A stretch of 64,000 nt of DNA, taken from the NCBI GenBank assembly GCA_019454045.1, contig SKCR01021395.1:1-64000 (forward strand), given 5' to 3'. Shown piece after piece: positions 33,765 through 45,951 of this stretch. The notes under the pieces are model-generated. The model was not told where the DNA came from and ran no database searches. It worked only from the letters and a program-made list of their open reading frames with translations. Numbering within the stretch: position 1 is the stretch's first letter; each line of letters begins with the position of its first letter. The DNA comes from Zanthoxylum bungeanum. Its lineage: Eukaryota; Streptophyta; Magnoliopsida; Sapindales; Rutaceae. The position numbers and the translations under genes are program-made.

Positions 33765-35233
33765 TTACAACCGATAGGAACAATTCCGTCGGGAAGCGGA
33801 ACCAAGTCCCAGACTTGATTATCATGCATTGAGGCAATCTCAGATTTCATAGCTTCCAGCCATTTCTCCGCATCGATGTCTAACATCGCCTCTCTGTAAG
33901 TTAAAGGATCTTTTTCTTCAATTAAGAAAACATCGAGTGTATCATCAGATGACGTCATGTACCTGACAGGGGGTCTCGATATCCTTTGTGACCTACGAGG
34001 TGGTTGTGTCAAAGATATCTCATCTTCTTGAACTTCTGGTTCTATCGTCGATTCAATGTTACTTTGATTGACTTCATCTAAATCAATCATTCTATGATCT
34101 GCACTTTCTAACACAAAATGTGTTTCTAAGAAAGTTGCATTTCGAGCAACGGACACATTTCGGTTCTCGGGATCATAGAACTGATATCCCATGGAATTTT
34201 TAGGATATCCAATGAATCGATACTTGTACCCTCTAGGTGCAAGTTTATCCCGCTGTGCAACTCTTACATAGGCAGGACAACCCCAAATCTTAACATACTT
34301 AAGACTCGGTTTCTTTCCAGTCCATAACTCATACGGAGTAGTCAGAACGGCTTTCGATGGAACTTTGTTCAAAAGGTGAGCGGCAGTGTCTAGAGCATGG
34401 CCCCATAAGTATATTGGTAGATCAGTAAAACTCATCATCGATCGAACCATATCTAATAAAGTTCGATTCCTCCTCTCTGAAACACCATTGTGTTGAGGAG
34501 TGCCTGGAGGAGCATACTGAGCGAGAATCCCATTCTCTTTTAAATAACTCACGAACTCACTGCTCATGTACTCACCGCCCCGATCTGATCGAAGGCATTT
34601 CAAGAGTTTTCCGGTTTGTTTCTCTACTTCAAATCGGTATTCTTTGAACTTTTCGAAAGTTTCCGATTTGTGTTTCATAAGAAACACATAACCATATCGT
34701 GACAAATCATCGATAAAAGTTACAAAGTATTGAAACCCACCCATGGCAGCATGATTTATAGGACCACATACATCGGAATGCACAAGTTCCAATAAATCAT
34801 TAGCACGGTGTCCAACACCACTAAATGAGGATTTGGTCATTTTACCTTGAATACAATATTCGCAAACTGGTAAAGGTTCTATGGTTAGATCATCTATCAC
34901 ACCATCCTTAACTAGTTTGGTTAGGCGTTTTATGCCTATATGACCTAATCTCATATGCCAAAGTTCTGTGTTATTTATTTCTTCCGATCTTTTCCTTTTA
35001 GATTTCTCTATATTAAAGACATCACGATTTTTGGTAAGAATGTAATGACCATCAACCATGGGACATGAAACAAGCAAAACATTCACATTATCATATAAAT
35101 TCAAAAGACCATCTTTAATATTTACATGAAATCCTTCGCTGTCAAGTACAGGAAGTGAGATGATTTGCCGTATCATAGTCGGCACAAAATAACAGTTATT
35201 AAGTTTAATATTACATTCATCAGAGAGTTTCAA
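33704..35233 (-). CDS. pol: Copia pol: GAG-pre-integrase, integrase and start of RT
   Basis: A 509-codon frame, the longest in the window. Residues about 92-131 form the GAG-pre-integrase zinc finger (LWHMRLGHIG, then CEYC). The integrase core (rve) follows, with the catalytic acidic residues in HSDVCGP, in LRSDRGGEYMSSEF, and the E in GTPQHNGVSERRNRTLLDMV. The copia-specific C-terminal motifs are KIWGCPAYV and GYPKNSMGYQFY. The frame then enters RT (EKWLEAMKSEIASM, QVWDLVPLP, CKWVYKRKRG) and leaves the correct phase after a G run near 33740. The start codon is just the first ATG after an upstream frame break in a T run (35228-35240). It is normally part of one gag-pol polyprotein. Integrase inserts the cDNA and leaves the 5-bp TSDs seen here. 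Its motifs look intact. Confidence 0.93.
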   Translation of the reverse strand: MKLSDECNIKLNNCYFVPTMIRQIISLPVLDSEGFHVNIKDGLLNLYDNVNVLLVSCPMVDGHYILTKNRDVFNIEKSKRKRSEEINNTELWHMRLGHIGIKRLTKLVKDGVIDDLTIEPLPVCEYCIQGKMTKSSFSGVGHRANDLLELVHSDVCGPINHAAMGGFQYFVTFIDDLSRYGYVFLMKHKSETFEKFKEYRFEVEKQTGKLLKCLRSDRGGEYMSSEFVSYLKENGILAQYAPPGTPQHNGVSERRNRTLLDMVRSMMSFTDLPIYLWGHALDTAAHLLNKVPSKAVLTTPYELWTGKKPSLKYVKIWGCPAYVRVAQRDKLAPRGYKYRFIGYPKNSMGYQFYDPENRNVSVARNATFLETHFVLESADHRMIDLDEVNQSNIESTIEPEVQEDEISLTQPPRRSQRISRPPVRYMTSSDDTLDVFLIEEKDPLTYREAMLDIDAEKWLEAMKSEIASMHDNQVWDLVPLPDGIVPIGCKWVYKRKRGPMERLKPLGPD

Positions 35234-35450
35234 AAAAAAAATTCCTACTGCTCAACTTGTAGAGAATCTCCATTCCCTACTCGCAGCTGGATCTCTCCGG
35301 CTTCAATCTTCTAGTTTCCTCAGATCCTGCAACGAATTGCAGAATGAGAAGGACAAGCAGTGTCTAACACCCAAGTTGAACTAGAATCAAAAGCAAGTGT
35401 AATGTCAATAATAGGAAAACAAATACCTGAGGGAGCTATCTTCAAAGAGG
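35234..35450 (-). pseudogene. Copia protease remnant
   Basis: The minus strand encodes STWVLDTACPSH, the copia aspartic protease motif W.(L/I)DT(G/A)..SH, then RVGNGDSLQV. Frame changes flank both, and the homopolymer at 35228-35240 separates it from the integrase frame. In an intact element this protease cleaves the gag-pol polyprotein. Confidence 0.75.
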
Positions 35451-36036
35451 CTAAATATTTCGGACAGTTACGTTTCCAGTGTCCAAGCATGTCGCAGTGG
35501 AAAAATTTCCTTTTGCAACATCTGTCTTCACCTTTGGCTTAGAAACCCCTGCGGAAGCAACCTTTGGACCTTTACCTTTAACTTTCTTCTTCTTTTTCTG
35601 TTTCTTCCCTACCGGCTTATAAGAAGCCTGAGAAGGTCCAGAAGAAGAACCACCAGTGACCATGAAAGTAGAACTATTCTTATTCATGTCTTCGTGAGCC
35701 GTCAGCAACATATTGTGCAACTCAGAATAGGTGGGAAGCATCTTATGCATGTTAAAGTTAACGATAAGGTCATTGAAAGACTTGGGAAGAGATGCGAGAA
35801 TCACACTATTCCCGAGGCGGTTATCAATAGGAATATCCATCCTTTCAAGCTCTTCGATACAGTCTATTAGCCTCATCACATGTGGGCTAACAGGTTTTCC
35901 CTCCGGGAGGAAAGTATGGAAAAGCTCGACAGCCACCCTATGCATCTCTACCTGTGGTCGATCACTGAATAGTTCCTTCATATGCATCAAAATGGATGCG
36001 GAATCAGGCATCGGCATATACTTCCTCTGGAGTTCC
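35451..36036 (-). pseudogene. gag: Copia gag, C-terminal part (split by element B)
   Basis: The minus-strand open frame from about 36017 covers the UBN2/retrotran_gag domain (LFSDRPQVEMHRVAVELF, then LIDCIEELERMDIPI and ILASLPKSFNDLI), followed by a lysine-rich linker (KKQKKKKKVKGKG). The zinc knuckle lies in another phase after a one-base change near 35515: the region encodes FHCDMLGHWKRNC, and the first cysteine of C-X2-C is replaced by F. The gag N-terminus is at 54400-54644 on the far side of element B. Role: capsid protein of the virus-like particle. Confidence 0.9.
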
Positions 36037-37388
36037 TGTTGGTTTATTCTAAGGTCCCAAGATCAAATCAAGACATGAAATAATGAGTGAATACATCAAC
36101 GGAGGTAGCGGAATACTCACATTGATCGGTTATGTCGATTTGAAGACGAATCAAGGCCAAAAACGTACTGCCTTGCTCACGCCACTGCAACCAGTCCATG
36201 CTCACTGTCTTGGCAGTTTCGGGTCTCAAAACGAAGCTCCAAACTCCGTCGGATGAGTCCCGTCTCATGGTCGAACCTCCCTTCCACCTTCGCAAGACTT
36301 GTAAGTGTGCTAGCACTTGAATTTTCACCATGAAAATCCACTCTTGCTTCCCTTATTCACGCCCAAACTGGTTCAAAACCAGTGAGCAAAACCTTCTGTT
36401 TTGCATGAAAGAAGAGAGCATTTTGAGAGAGATAAAATTGTATTGTGTAATTAATTTTTGTTACCAAAAAATTAATTTATATTTATGCCATAATATTTAT
36501 TAAATTAATAATAAACCTATGACACAAATCATGCAATGGCTTAGAGTGTCAAACACTCAATTTCCATGCAAAACCATAGAGTGCATTGTACACTATCTAC
36601 ATGCTGGGGCTGGGGCTGGATCAGTGTCTGCCCCGTCCGAAACATATATCAGATGTCTGGTAACTAGTCTCTATAATCTGATATTCATGACCTGGTCATA
36701 ATATCACGATTGGATGCGCATCATTTAAGAGCACTAATACCGTATCCTGCGTGACATCATCTCCATTATGACTGGAGTGACACTTCCGTCTTGACATCAC
36801 ATCCAATACACTACGATTCTCTGATAAACCCAGAAGAGGTGAACACAGAACCAGTTAAGATCCCCCACCACCAAAACCAAAGTTTACCGATTGTCGTAAG
36901 TATTAGCGATGCAAGTCTCAGGTTAAGACTATACACACCTACCTTGATTTCGGCCTCCCATAGACACCTAGTCATAATACCAATGGGATTCCGAAGGGTC
37001 TATCCAGAGCGAAGCTGTTTCCCGTACCATCGGTGAAACACGACCTCCTACCACACTTGCACAAGTATCCAATACTTATATATATGAGAACTATGCCGTT
37101 GTGCCCTCACAACGCGCACAAGTGCAATACTAGCCTATTCCGCATTATCGATGTCCAGTCTCGATAATACTACGGCTAGGGATATTTAATGATTAATCCT
37201 TCGTGGACTGATACTGTCTCATATCATCTCAATCCAGGAACTAATCATAGGGACCTCTCTTCATTTATATATCTACGGTGATCTAATCACAAATGACGAG
37301 AGTGCAATTTCCTTGTTACATAGTTAATTTGCTACAGCAACACAATGATCTGTGCAAATAGTGACGCTATGGGTCATATTATCCAACA
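36037..37388 (-). repeat. 3' LTR of element B, internally deleted
   Basis: It starts TGTTGG and ends ATCCAACA. It matches 52369-54394 closely at both sides but lacks 674 bp, joining sequence at 36602-36605 that in the partner lies at about 52932 and 53606. A TGC microhomology is present at the joint. Confidence 0.9.
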
Positions 37389-37399
37389 ATCTCCCACTT
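37389..37399 (-). other. Polypurine tract of element B
   Basis: The reverse complement AAGTGGGAGAT is adjacent to the 3' LTR. Confidence 0.85.
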
Positions 37400-40300
37400 G
37401 GCACATAGCCAGTCACTCGAGTGTCCTACACCCGAACTATGTAAGGTTCGCTCAAATTGCTGAGGAAAGGTTTTCTTCAGCGGATTTGTTTGATTATCGT
37501 TTGACGCGATTTATACGATCATCACATCGCCACGATGTATGATCCGAACGAATCAGATGATATAGAAGTGTATATCTGGATCGTCGATGAGACCTTTAAT
37601 TCCTTAGCCTGTGCTGACGCCTAGCTCAGCTGCTAACAGAACTATATCTAATCTAATTAGATTTATTTTTGATCCAAATGGCTTCTATTGCTGCCTCAGC
37701 TGCAGCAATAATCCGTATTTGTTGTTTATTCGGCAACAGTTATCTTGCTCGGAATATTTCCAGCTCAGTGTTCCGTTATTCAAACTTTATAGTACCACAG
37801 TATTTAACTGTTTGGAAACTTGCAGCAGTGATCCCAGTCACTTCAAGTTCTCATTCTCCATAGTTTAATATAACATCTTTAGTTCTCTGAGATACTAACA
37901 GATGTTCTTAACTTCAATCCAGTGACTGTCACTTGGATTGACCTGATTGTGACTCCATATGCTTGAAGCGTATGAGACACCAATACAAGTACATTTTAAA
38001 TGTACAATTTCCCAGAGAGTGTTAACAACTCCAAATCTATCCCAGTAGATCTTTATTCCTTGAATAAAGGTTGTTACTCCCCAGAATTCTACGGAGAATT
38101 TCTATTGAAAGCCAAGCTTTCAACAATAGCTTTATGGGAATTTCACTGTCAGTGCGCTCTCCAACTAACCTCCTTATATACACAAGAATTATTTCGTTTT
38201 GAGTCAAATCATAAACCATTATGATTATTTCAAAACGTCAGTTCCAAGAACCTTATGCTTGCATTGATCCAAACATGGATCGAATAACCCGCAAACCTTG
38301 TTTGTCGGTTATACAAAATCGTCAGGATGTTGTAAACATCCTCCAAAAGGTTTCCTTTTCAGGAAAGCGATTTTGATTTGTAACTGACAAATTTCATAAA
38401 TGAAATACGCAGTTATCAACAAGCATTTTCAAAATGGATTTACCATGGCAACAAGTAAAAAGGTTGAACCGTTATTAACATAATGTTGATAACGATACCT
38501 TTTCGTCAAAAGTCTAGCTTTGCACGTTGGTATGTTGCCTTCCATGTATGTCTTCCTTGAAGATATTTAATGTACCATAGGCATACTGCCTTGTGGTACA
38601 ACAACTAGTATCCAAACATAATTGTTATACATGGAATCCATTTCGGACTCATGGCACTTTGCCATAACAGGGAGTCGATACCTCGTATCACTTCCTCACA
38701 ACGTAGTCGGATGGTACACCTCCATAAGATTGACATCTTTATGAGGTGAGATCAGAAACCCATACCCTAGGTTGTTTTCTGACTATATCCGATCTACTAG
38801 GTTCTTGTGTATTTGAAGATTAATGGTATAGTTTCATCATAGATGAACTATTTGTGTTCCATTAAGGACTTCGTGCCTTGAACAGTATTACTCTGATTTT
38901 CATCGAGTATCACTATCCTCCCACTGACCACTGCATATCGGTATTCCTCTCAGGAAAACCGCATGGTGAGCAACAATTATATTGTTCTCATGTGGGATTT
39001 ACAAGTACTATATTTAAGGTTTCCCTTAGGATAACCTATATTGGCACTTATCCAATTTGGGTCCTTAGTTTGGTATCATCCAAACGCTATGCCTGGCATA
39101 CCCAAATTATCAGGAATGAGAAACCTCGTTTCTTCCCTGTTTATATCCTATATGATATCTGTCAAACAGATTTATATGGAACCTTATTCTAAATAAGTTT
39201 TGCACTGTAATACATATCTTGTTGAAGGAAATAGTAGCTCAGAGCGACTCGTGATAAACCTTATCAAATCCAACAAAATTCGGTTTTAGTTTGGACACAC
39301 CGTCTAACTGACGTGTCTCGGGAGGAGTCATCATATGAAAGAATACCGTACTCTTTCATGTACATATGAAACTTGCTGCTTAAGTATTTTCCATTACGGT
39401 TTTACCGTGGCGGAATAACACTATAGCCGATCTGTTTGTCTTCTTCGTGTCGAAACTCTAAAGTTTCCGATCTGTGTTCTTCAAAAGAAACACATAACCA
39501 CAACGTGATGTCACATCCGTTAAGGTCACGAAATATTCATGTTCATATCTAGCCCAGCTAGATATGGCCCCACTTAATTCATCATGAATAGGGCTAACAG
39601 ATCGGTGGCCCTTTTACTATTACCAAGTAAATAGTATATTAGGTATCTTACCTAATAAACTAGATTCGCAGACCTTATTTGAATAGTCAAATCAGTCCTA
39701 GTACCCACTTTTAAAAAGGTGTGGATATACGAATCTTGTTTAATTGTGTCCTAGACAACAATGCCACAAATAAGTCTCTATTGATCAAATCAATTTGAGC
39801 TATTTATTTGTCATTTTATATGTTTGAGATTTTTTTTCTTTATATTCAAAATATAAATTCTGTTATTTACATCCAATGTATTTATCTCAGTATCATCTTT
39901 ATATAATGAAACACTTTAATGTTCTAGAATATAAAGGTTTTATCCGCATTGGATTAAACACTGATATAGAGATAATGTCTCTAGTTAAACCAGTTACATT
40001 ATAACATTTCCTAATTTAAGTACATACCCAAAGGGTAGTTCCTAAACTTAGGTATCTACGGTCGAAACAGCGACTTTCGTCCCGTTTCCGATTCGCAGAG
40101 AAATCTCGGCTTGAAGTCAGTATTCTGCTCATAGCGGATTCTGAACATCAATACATATATTTTATGTACCACACTAAGTATTTAAAATTCAATTTCAATA
40201 CTAGTAGTGAACATAACTTTGACAAATATTTTTTAAAGTTAGAGCCTCGCCCTTTCTTTAATTCCTTCGTGTCTTCCATATCCAAATGGTAGTCACTTTG

Positions 40301-40750
40301 GGATATGTCAATTATCCTTTTCAATATTTCACAAACCTTTGGCCAAGCCTTGGGTTTCGGAATATCGAAACGATGTGCACCTTGTGCTACATGCCCAATT
40401 GCAAACTTTGACTTTTCTCCACTAGAATAGTCAATTAATTCTCCAAGAATTATTAATTGCAATTTTAACTTTTTAAATCTAAAGATAGATTTATTATAAG
40501 TATATTAATTAAGCACTAAAGTCATCATCACATAAATCTTCCAAAGACTTTATGCTCTACTATTTGCTTAATAATGGGCTTAGTAATAATAAGTTATTTT
40601 ATCAAATAAATTAACCTATTATTAATTCCCAATTGAAAATTAAATCATTTAAAACATTTAATCCAAGGATTATATATTTTAAATATTCAACTTTTCAATT
40701 CTTTCTTGATTTTAATAGTCCAACTATTTAATCAATTTATTAAGGTACTA
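37400..40750 (-). pseudogene. Relic of copia gag-pol in element B
   Basis: Minus-strand order from right to left. The frame 40148-40462 covers the end of the gag relic and a K-rich segment. The protease-neighbour relic (an IGN.T-like segment) lies near 40090. A GAG-pre-integrase relic (LWHC.LGH-like) is near 39750-39780. Integrase-core traces are near 39270-39520, including MTPP followed by a QL.GVS-like segment. The GYPKG-like copia integrase end is near 39030. An RT relic (GLKQA-like, YDLTQNE) lies near 38180-38290, an RNase H relic near 37680-37790, and a PLTK/SDWL-like end near 37400-37480. Every domain carries stops. This copy shows that family L descends from a complete copia element. 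Confidence 0.75.
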
Positions 40751-41043
40751 TTTATTATAATGATTACAATAACCCAATTATTTAATCAACTATAATTTTA
40801 ATATTGATTACTATAATCCAATTATAAAATCAACTATCATTTTAATTCAATTATATTGATTACTATAATCCAATTTTAAAATCAACTATAATTTGAATAA
40901 GTTTGTATATAGTCCAACTATATATATATTTAAACAACATAAAATATTAGTCTGACTAATACTTTTGATTAATATGACGAGAAAAATAAAATGAGCGTGT
41001 TTAGCGAGTATTCGAACGAATGTTGCAAATTCAATACTTGCCT

Positions 41044-41108
41044 CCCACTATTTTTCGTCGAGCCTCTAACCCTCTGTGGAGTACTCGGGAACCGTGTTTC
41101 CTAGTGGG
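41044..41108 (-). promoter_or_regulatory. Conserved structured leader block of family L (element B copy)
   Basis: 65 nt here. The outer stem CCCACTA/TAGTGGG is intact, and the palindrome is GAGTACTC. One base is missing in the inner hairpin arm. Confidence 0.5.
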
Positions 41109-41135
41109 CTAGGATCCTATTAAATAACACACAAC

Positions 41136-41515
41136 CTTGACTTTGGCCAATAAAAGCTGTATGCTATTTAACTAGGTAGATCTCACAGATCAATTGGATC
41201 CAATCCAATTCCTAGATCCGTTAGGTGGACATCCAAGTCCGAAACATATGTATAATGTCAATGTATCCATTACATTTTCCTAACCCTATCCTCCGAATCA
41301 TCTAGGCCTTGGCTTTGGCCAAAAACAAACCTAATGATTCCAGTTAAGCGGGACCCATTGACGAGGAAAGTTTCGTAATCAATGTCATTGGACAAAAAGT
41401 GATCTTGACTTTGGCCAATAAAAACACGATTTGGACAAGACACCGATATGCAACAAAACTCTCATGATTCAAGTACATCCTTGATTGACAAAGGTCTTGA
41501 CTTTGGTAAAAAAAA
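41136..41515 (-). repeat. Four spaced leader repeats of family L (element B copy)
   Basis: Copies are at 41136-41153, about 41308-41328, 41404-41421 and about 41496-41513. Two or three retain TTGGCCAA; the last has decayed into an A run. Confidence 0.7.
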
Positions 41516-41748
41516 AACCAATGCCAACTTCGGATCTTGAACAAGAATCATTCAATGGAAGGATATTTGCTTAATATAATTGAGGGATTTTCACGTGCAA
41601 ATAGGCTACCAATTTAATTATCTTTGTTAAGGTCTCATCATCATACACCCTTAAACATGCATTCTAAATACATAATAAAGCGAGTATGAAATAAAATAAT
41701 AATGATATGCGGATGGATACTTAACACATTGATCCTAGATCAAATCTC

Positions 41749-43531
41749 TGTTGGATAATATGACCCATAGCGTCACTATTTGCACAGATCATTGTGTTGT
41801 TGTAGCAAATTAACTATGTGACAAGGAAATTGCACTCTCATCATTTGTGATTAGATCACCATAGATATATAAATGAAGAGAGGTCCCTATGATTAGTACC
41901 TGGACTGAGAATGATATGAGACAGTATCAGTCCCCGAAGGTTTAATCATTAAATATCCCTAGCCGTAGTATTATCGAGACTGGACATCGATAATGCGGAA
42001 TAGGCTAGTATTGCACTTGTGCGCGTTTGTGAGGGCACAACGGCATAGTTCTCATATATATAAGTATTGGATACTTATGCAAGTGCGATAGGAGGTCGTG
42101 TTTCACCGATGGTACGGGAAACAGCTTCGCTCTGGATAGACCCCTCGGAATCCCATTGGTATTATGACTATGTGTCTATGGGAGGCCGAAATCGAGGTAG
42201 GTGTGTATAGTCTTAACCTGAGACTTGCATCGCTAATACTTACGATAATCGATAAACTTTGGTCTTGGTGGTAGGGAACTTTAACCGGTTCTGTGTACAC
42301 CATTTCTGGGTTTATCAGAGAGTCGTAGTGTATTGGGTGTGATGTCAAGATGGAAGTGTCACTTCAGTCATTTGGAGATGATGTCACGCAGGATACGGTA
42401 CTAGTGCTCTTGAGTGTTGCGCAACCAATCGGGATATTGTGACCAGGTCATGTATATCCGATTATAGAGACTATGTTACCAGACATCCGACATGTGTTTC
42501 GGACGGGGCAGACACTTATCCAGCCCCAGCCCTAGCACGTGATTATCCGATACTGGGCCGATATACACAATACTACGGTATACTACGCTTGATACAGATC
42601 TATATATTCCTGTAAGAATATTTCTGGAGAATTGGGTAGGCATGGCGCTTTGCTAGAAGCCAACCTTGTCTTGTAAATCGATATAAACGTAGTACGAGGT
42701 ACTTACGTGTTCGGACAGTCCGACGATCGTATTTACTGCCAACATATCCGGAGATCTCATGGGTCGCTTCCTGAAGATTCACCGATGATGTATTACTCGC
42801 ACTTTGATTAATCTGGGATTAATTAGAAGAGAGAGATAGAATTAATCTGGGATTAATTAGAAGAGAGAGAAAATTAATCTGGGATTAATTACGGAGATAT
42901 TTTATCTGGGATAAAATATTAATTAAAGAGAGAGAACGATTAATTTGGAATTAATCGATAAAATAATATATTTGATATATTATTAGAAATTGGATTTTGA
43001 CGCGGAATTAAAAGTAATATATATATATTTTATTTAATTTACTTGGTAAATGTAATAAAGATATATATTAAATCATTCTCTCTCTCTTACATGCAAGGCA
43101 TATACGGTTTCTCATCTCCCTCCCTTTTCTTCTTCATCTTCTTCACGCATGGTGCGTTTTTTCTTCTCTTATTTTTTTCTGGTTCACCGAATTTTTGAGA
43201 AGCAAAATGGAAGATGACAAGTGCTAGCACACCTTGAGTAATACATAGGTGATAGGGAAGTGTCTTCATGAGCTTGGAAAGCTTGAAGCTTGGAGCTTCA
43301 ATGGAGTCTTGCATGGCCGAAAATGGTGGAGTCCAAACCAGTCCAAACCGCACAGCCCACTGTCAAGGAAAGCCATTGCCGAGCTTGGAGGGAGCTTAAA
43401 ATCGCACCTTGTTCTTCATTCATCAAAACCGAAATTCAATGTGAGTATATTCCGCACCTCCTTTGATGTGTTCATATACGGTTTTTATGCATGATTTGTT
43501 GATCTTGGGACTTTGATTTAAAACTCCAACA
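41749..43531 (+). repeat. 5' LTR of element C
   Basis: It starts TGTTGGATAATATGACCCAT and ends CTCCAACA, followed by the PBS. A candidate TATA box (ATATATAAG) is at about 42055. Several copies of hairpin words ATTAATCTGGGATTAAT lie around 42805-42890. Confidence 0.93.
42050..42063 (+). promoter_or_regulatory. Candidate TATA box of the family L LTR
   Basis: CTCATATATATAAG, followed by a conserved TATTGGATACTTATGCAAGT segment. The corresponding position in the other L LTRs is also TATA-like (ATATATTTAAG or ATATATAAG). Assignment is by composition and conservation only. Confidence 0.35.
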
Positions 43532-43532
43532 A

Positions 43533-43545
43533 TGGTATCTAGAGC
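43533..43545 (+). other. Primer-binding site of element C
   Basis: TGGTATCTAGAGC, one base after the LTR end. It matches the initiator-Met tRNA complement TGGTATCAGAGC apart from one inserted base. Confidence 0.85.
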
Positions 43546-45550
43546 TTTGATTGCATGAAAACCGAATTAGGGTTCTTGAGCAAATTTGGGGCTTTTTGAT
43601 TTTGGCTTGATTCTGTCTAATTGATTGTTTGAGGATGATTATATATGATTGAATTTGAGTTGTATGTAATCAATTTGATAAAAAAAAATTGATTGGATTG
43701 ATTTTCCCCAATTTGCTTATTTTTTTGTCAAAACTTTAATTTGGGTAAACTCGATTTAGGCATGATTTGGTTGAATTGTTTGATGCATTATGCTTGAATG
43801 AGGTTGAATTGAAGTTGTGCATGATCAATTTCAAGAAAATTGGATTAGATCAATTTTCCCCAATTCTTAAGGTTGAAATGAAACTTGAAATTGGGTAAAA
43901 TGTGTTTAAGCATGTTTTAATTGAATTGGATGTTTAAGTATGCTTAGAACATGTTTAATTGATATTGTGTGTGATCAATTTCATGAAATTGGATTGGATT
44001 CAATTTTCCCCAAATTGGAGGCTTGGCCGAAAATTGCATAACCCTAATGTCTTGGTAATTTTGTTTTGTTTGATCATTGGATGACTTAAAACAATTGGTT
44101 AATGTTGTTTTGAAGTTCAATTGGATTGAATTTTGATTTGGAACATTTTTCCCTTTTAAAGTGGCTTGGCCGAATCTTTAAGGACATGAAATTCATTGTG
44201 ATTTTGTTGTTTGATTCATTGGATGAATTGAATTGATTTGGGAAATTAAGATTGTGGACTCAATTGGATTGAAACCGAATCGAATTGAAAAACCCCTAAT
44301 TGCCGAGACTTGAAAGCATGTTAATTGGGTTTGATTTTGATTGAATTGTGTTGGACACTATTTGGTTGTTAAAAGTGCATGATTAATTAGGCTAATTGAT
44401 GTTTTAGAAATGTTAATTGGGTAATTGATTGTGTATTACACTTAGGTTAATTAATTGTGAAATTTGGAATTTTATAAGTTAATTAATTTGGGCTTGATTT
44501 TGGAAATTGGGCTTGTTAGGTTATAATTGGGCTTTTGGGCTTTGTTGTAACAAAGTTGGGTTTAGGCAAAATTGGTTGGATCCAATTAGGCCCAAAACCG
44601 AATCCAAAAGGTCCAATTATGACTTAATGGACCTTAATTATTTAATTGGGCCTAATGGGCCAAATTAATTTAAAGGCTTATGGGGTAACTCCCGGATTGG
44701 ATTTTGGTTGTTCGGTTTGACCCGAGTTGACCAAAAGTCCACGCCTATAGAAATTAATTAAAAGCCCATTGGACTTTAATTAAATAAAACATTAGATGTT
44801 AATCGGGCTTTGAGACCCATTGCGATTAAATTTGGAATTTAAGTCGTAAAGGTTCGTTAATAAAGTGTAATATTTAATTTAGAATTAAATAATGAATTAG
44901 AATTAAATACGTATTAAATTGGATTTAATTATGTAATTTAATTTAATTCGTAGAAATTGTACTTTGAGTACGTGTTCGCAAAACGAGTTTGACTCGAACA
45001 AAAATCAAATCTTTGTTTGAACATTGGATGATCACTAATATTCAAGATTAATTAATTTGATTGATTGATTGATAACATGCTTGTATAATACATGGTTGTG
45101 ATGTTTGAATAATGTATATCGGATGGATATTAGTCGGGTTGGGCGATTTTGGAAATTGTAATAAATTTGATTTATTAAATTGGACCTGCGTGTCCAGCCT
45201 TATCTCCTATTACTTTGTATTCTCTTCTCACCTATTCCCCTCCATGTAAAAGAGTTTCTTTAGAAGTGTAGTGTGTAACGGGTAGAAGTAATACAAGTGC
45301 TAGCGGGAGAGAGAAAGTGAGAGATTTGATCTAGGATCAATGTAAAATATCCATCCGCATATCATTATTATTTTATTTCATACTCGCTTTATTATGTGTT
45401 TAGAATGCATGCTTAAGGGTGTATGATGATGAGACCTTAAAAAAGATAATTAAATTGGTAGCCAATTTGCACGCGAAAAACCCTCGTTAAATATCATGCG
45501 TTTTTCCTTCCATTGAGTGATTCTTACTCAAGATCCGAGATTGGCAGGGG
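43546..45550 (+). mobile_element. Leader of element C, non-coding
   Basis: A long AT-rich leader with a strand-asymmetric composition (T/G-rich in sense: many TTGGATTG and AATTGG words). It is collinear with the leaders of A, B and D. No open frame of note. Confidence 0.75.
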
Positions 45551-45924
45551 TTGTTGGCCAAAGTCAAGCCCTTGTCCATCAAAGATGTGTTTTAATCACG
45601 AGGCTTTGTTCCATATCGGTGTCGTGTCCAAGTTGTGGTTTGTTGGCCAAAGTCAAGACCACTTCTTGTCCATTGACATTGATTACGAAGCTTCCATGTC
45701 AATGGGTCCGCGCTTGACTGGATCACTAGGTTTGTTGTGCCAAAGCCAAGGCCTAGTTGATTCAGAGGAAAAAGGTTAGGGTATACATTCGATGTATAGG
45801 CATATATAAGATATATGTTTGGGACTTGGATGTCCACCTACTGGATCTAGGAGTTGGATAAGATCCAATTGATCTTCGAGATCTACCTAGTTAATTATCA
45901 TACAATTTGTTGGCCAAAGTCAAG
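45551..45924 (+). repeat. Four spaced leader repeats of family L (element C copy, sense strand)
   Basis: Copies are at 45551-45568, 45640-45657, about 45732-45750 (diverged) and 45907-45924. The consensus is TTGTTGGCCAAAGTCAAG with palindrome TTGGCCAA in three copies. Spacings are 89, about 92 and about 175 bp. Confidence 0.8.
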
Positions 45925-45951
45925 ATTGTGTGATATTTAACGGGATCCTAG

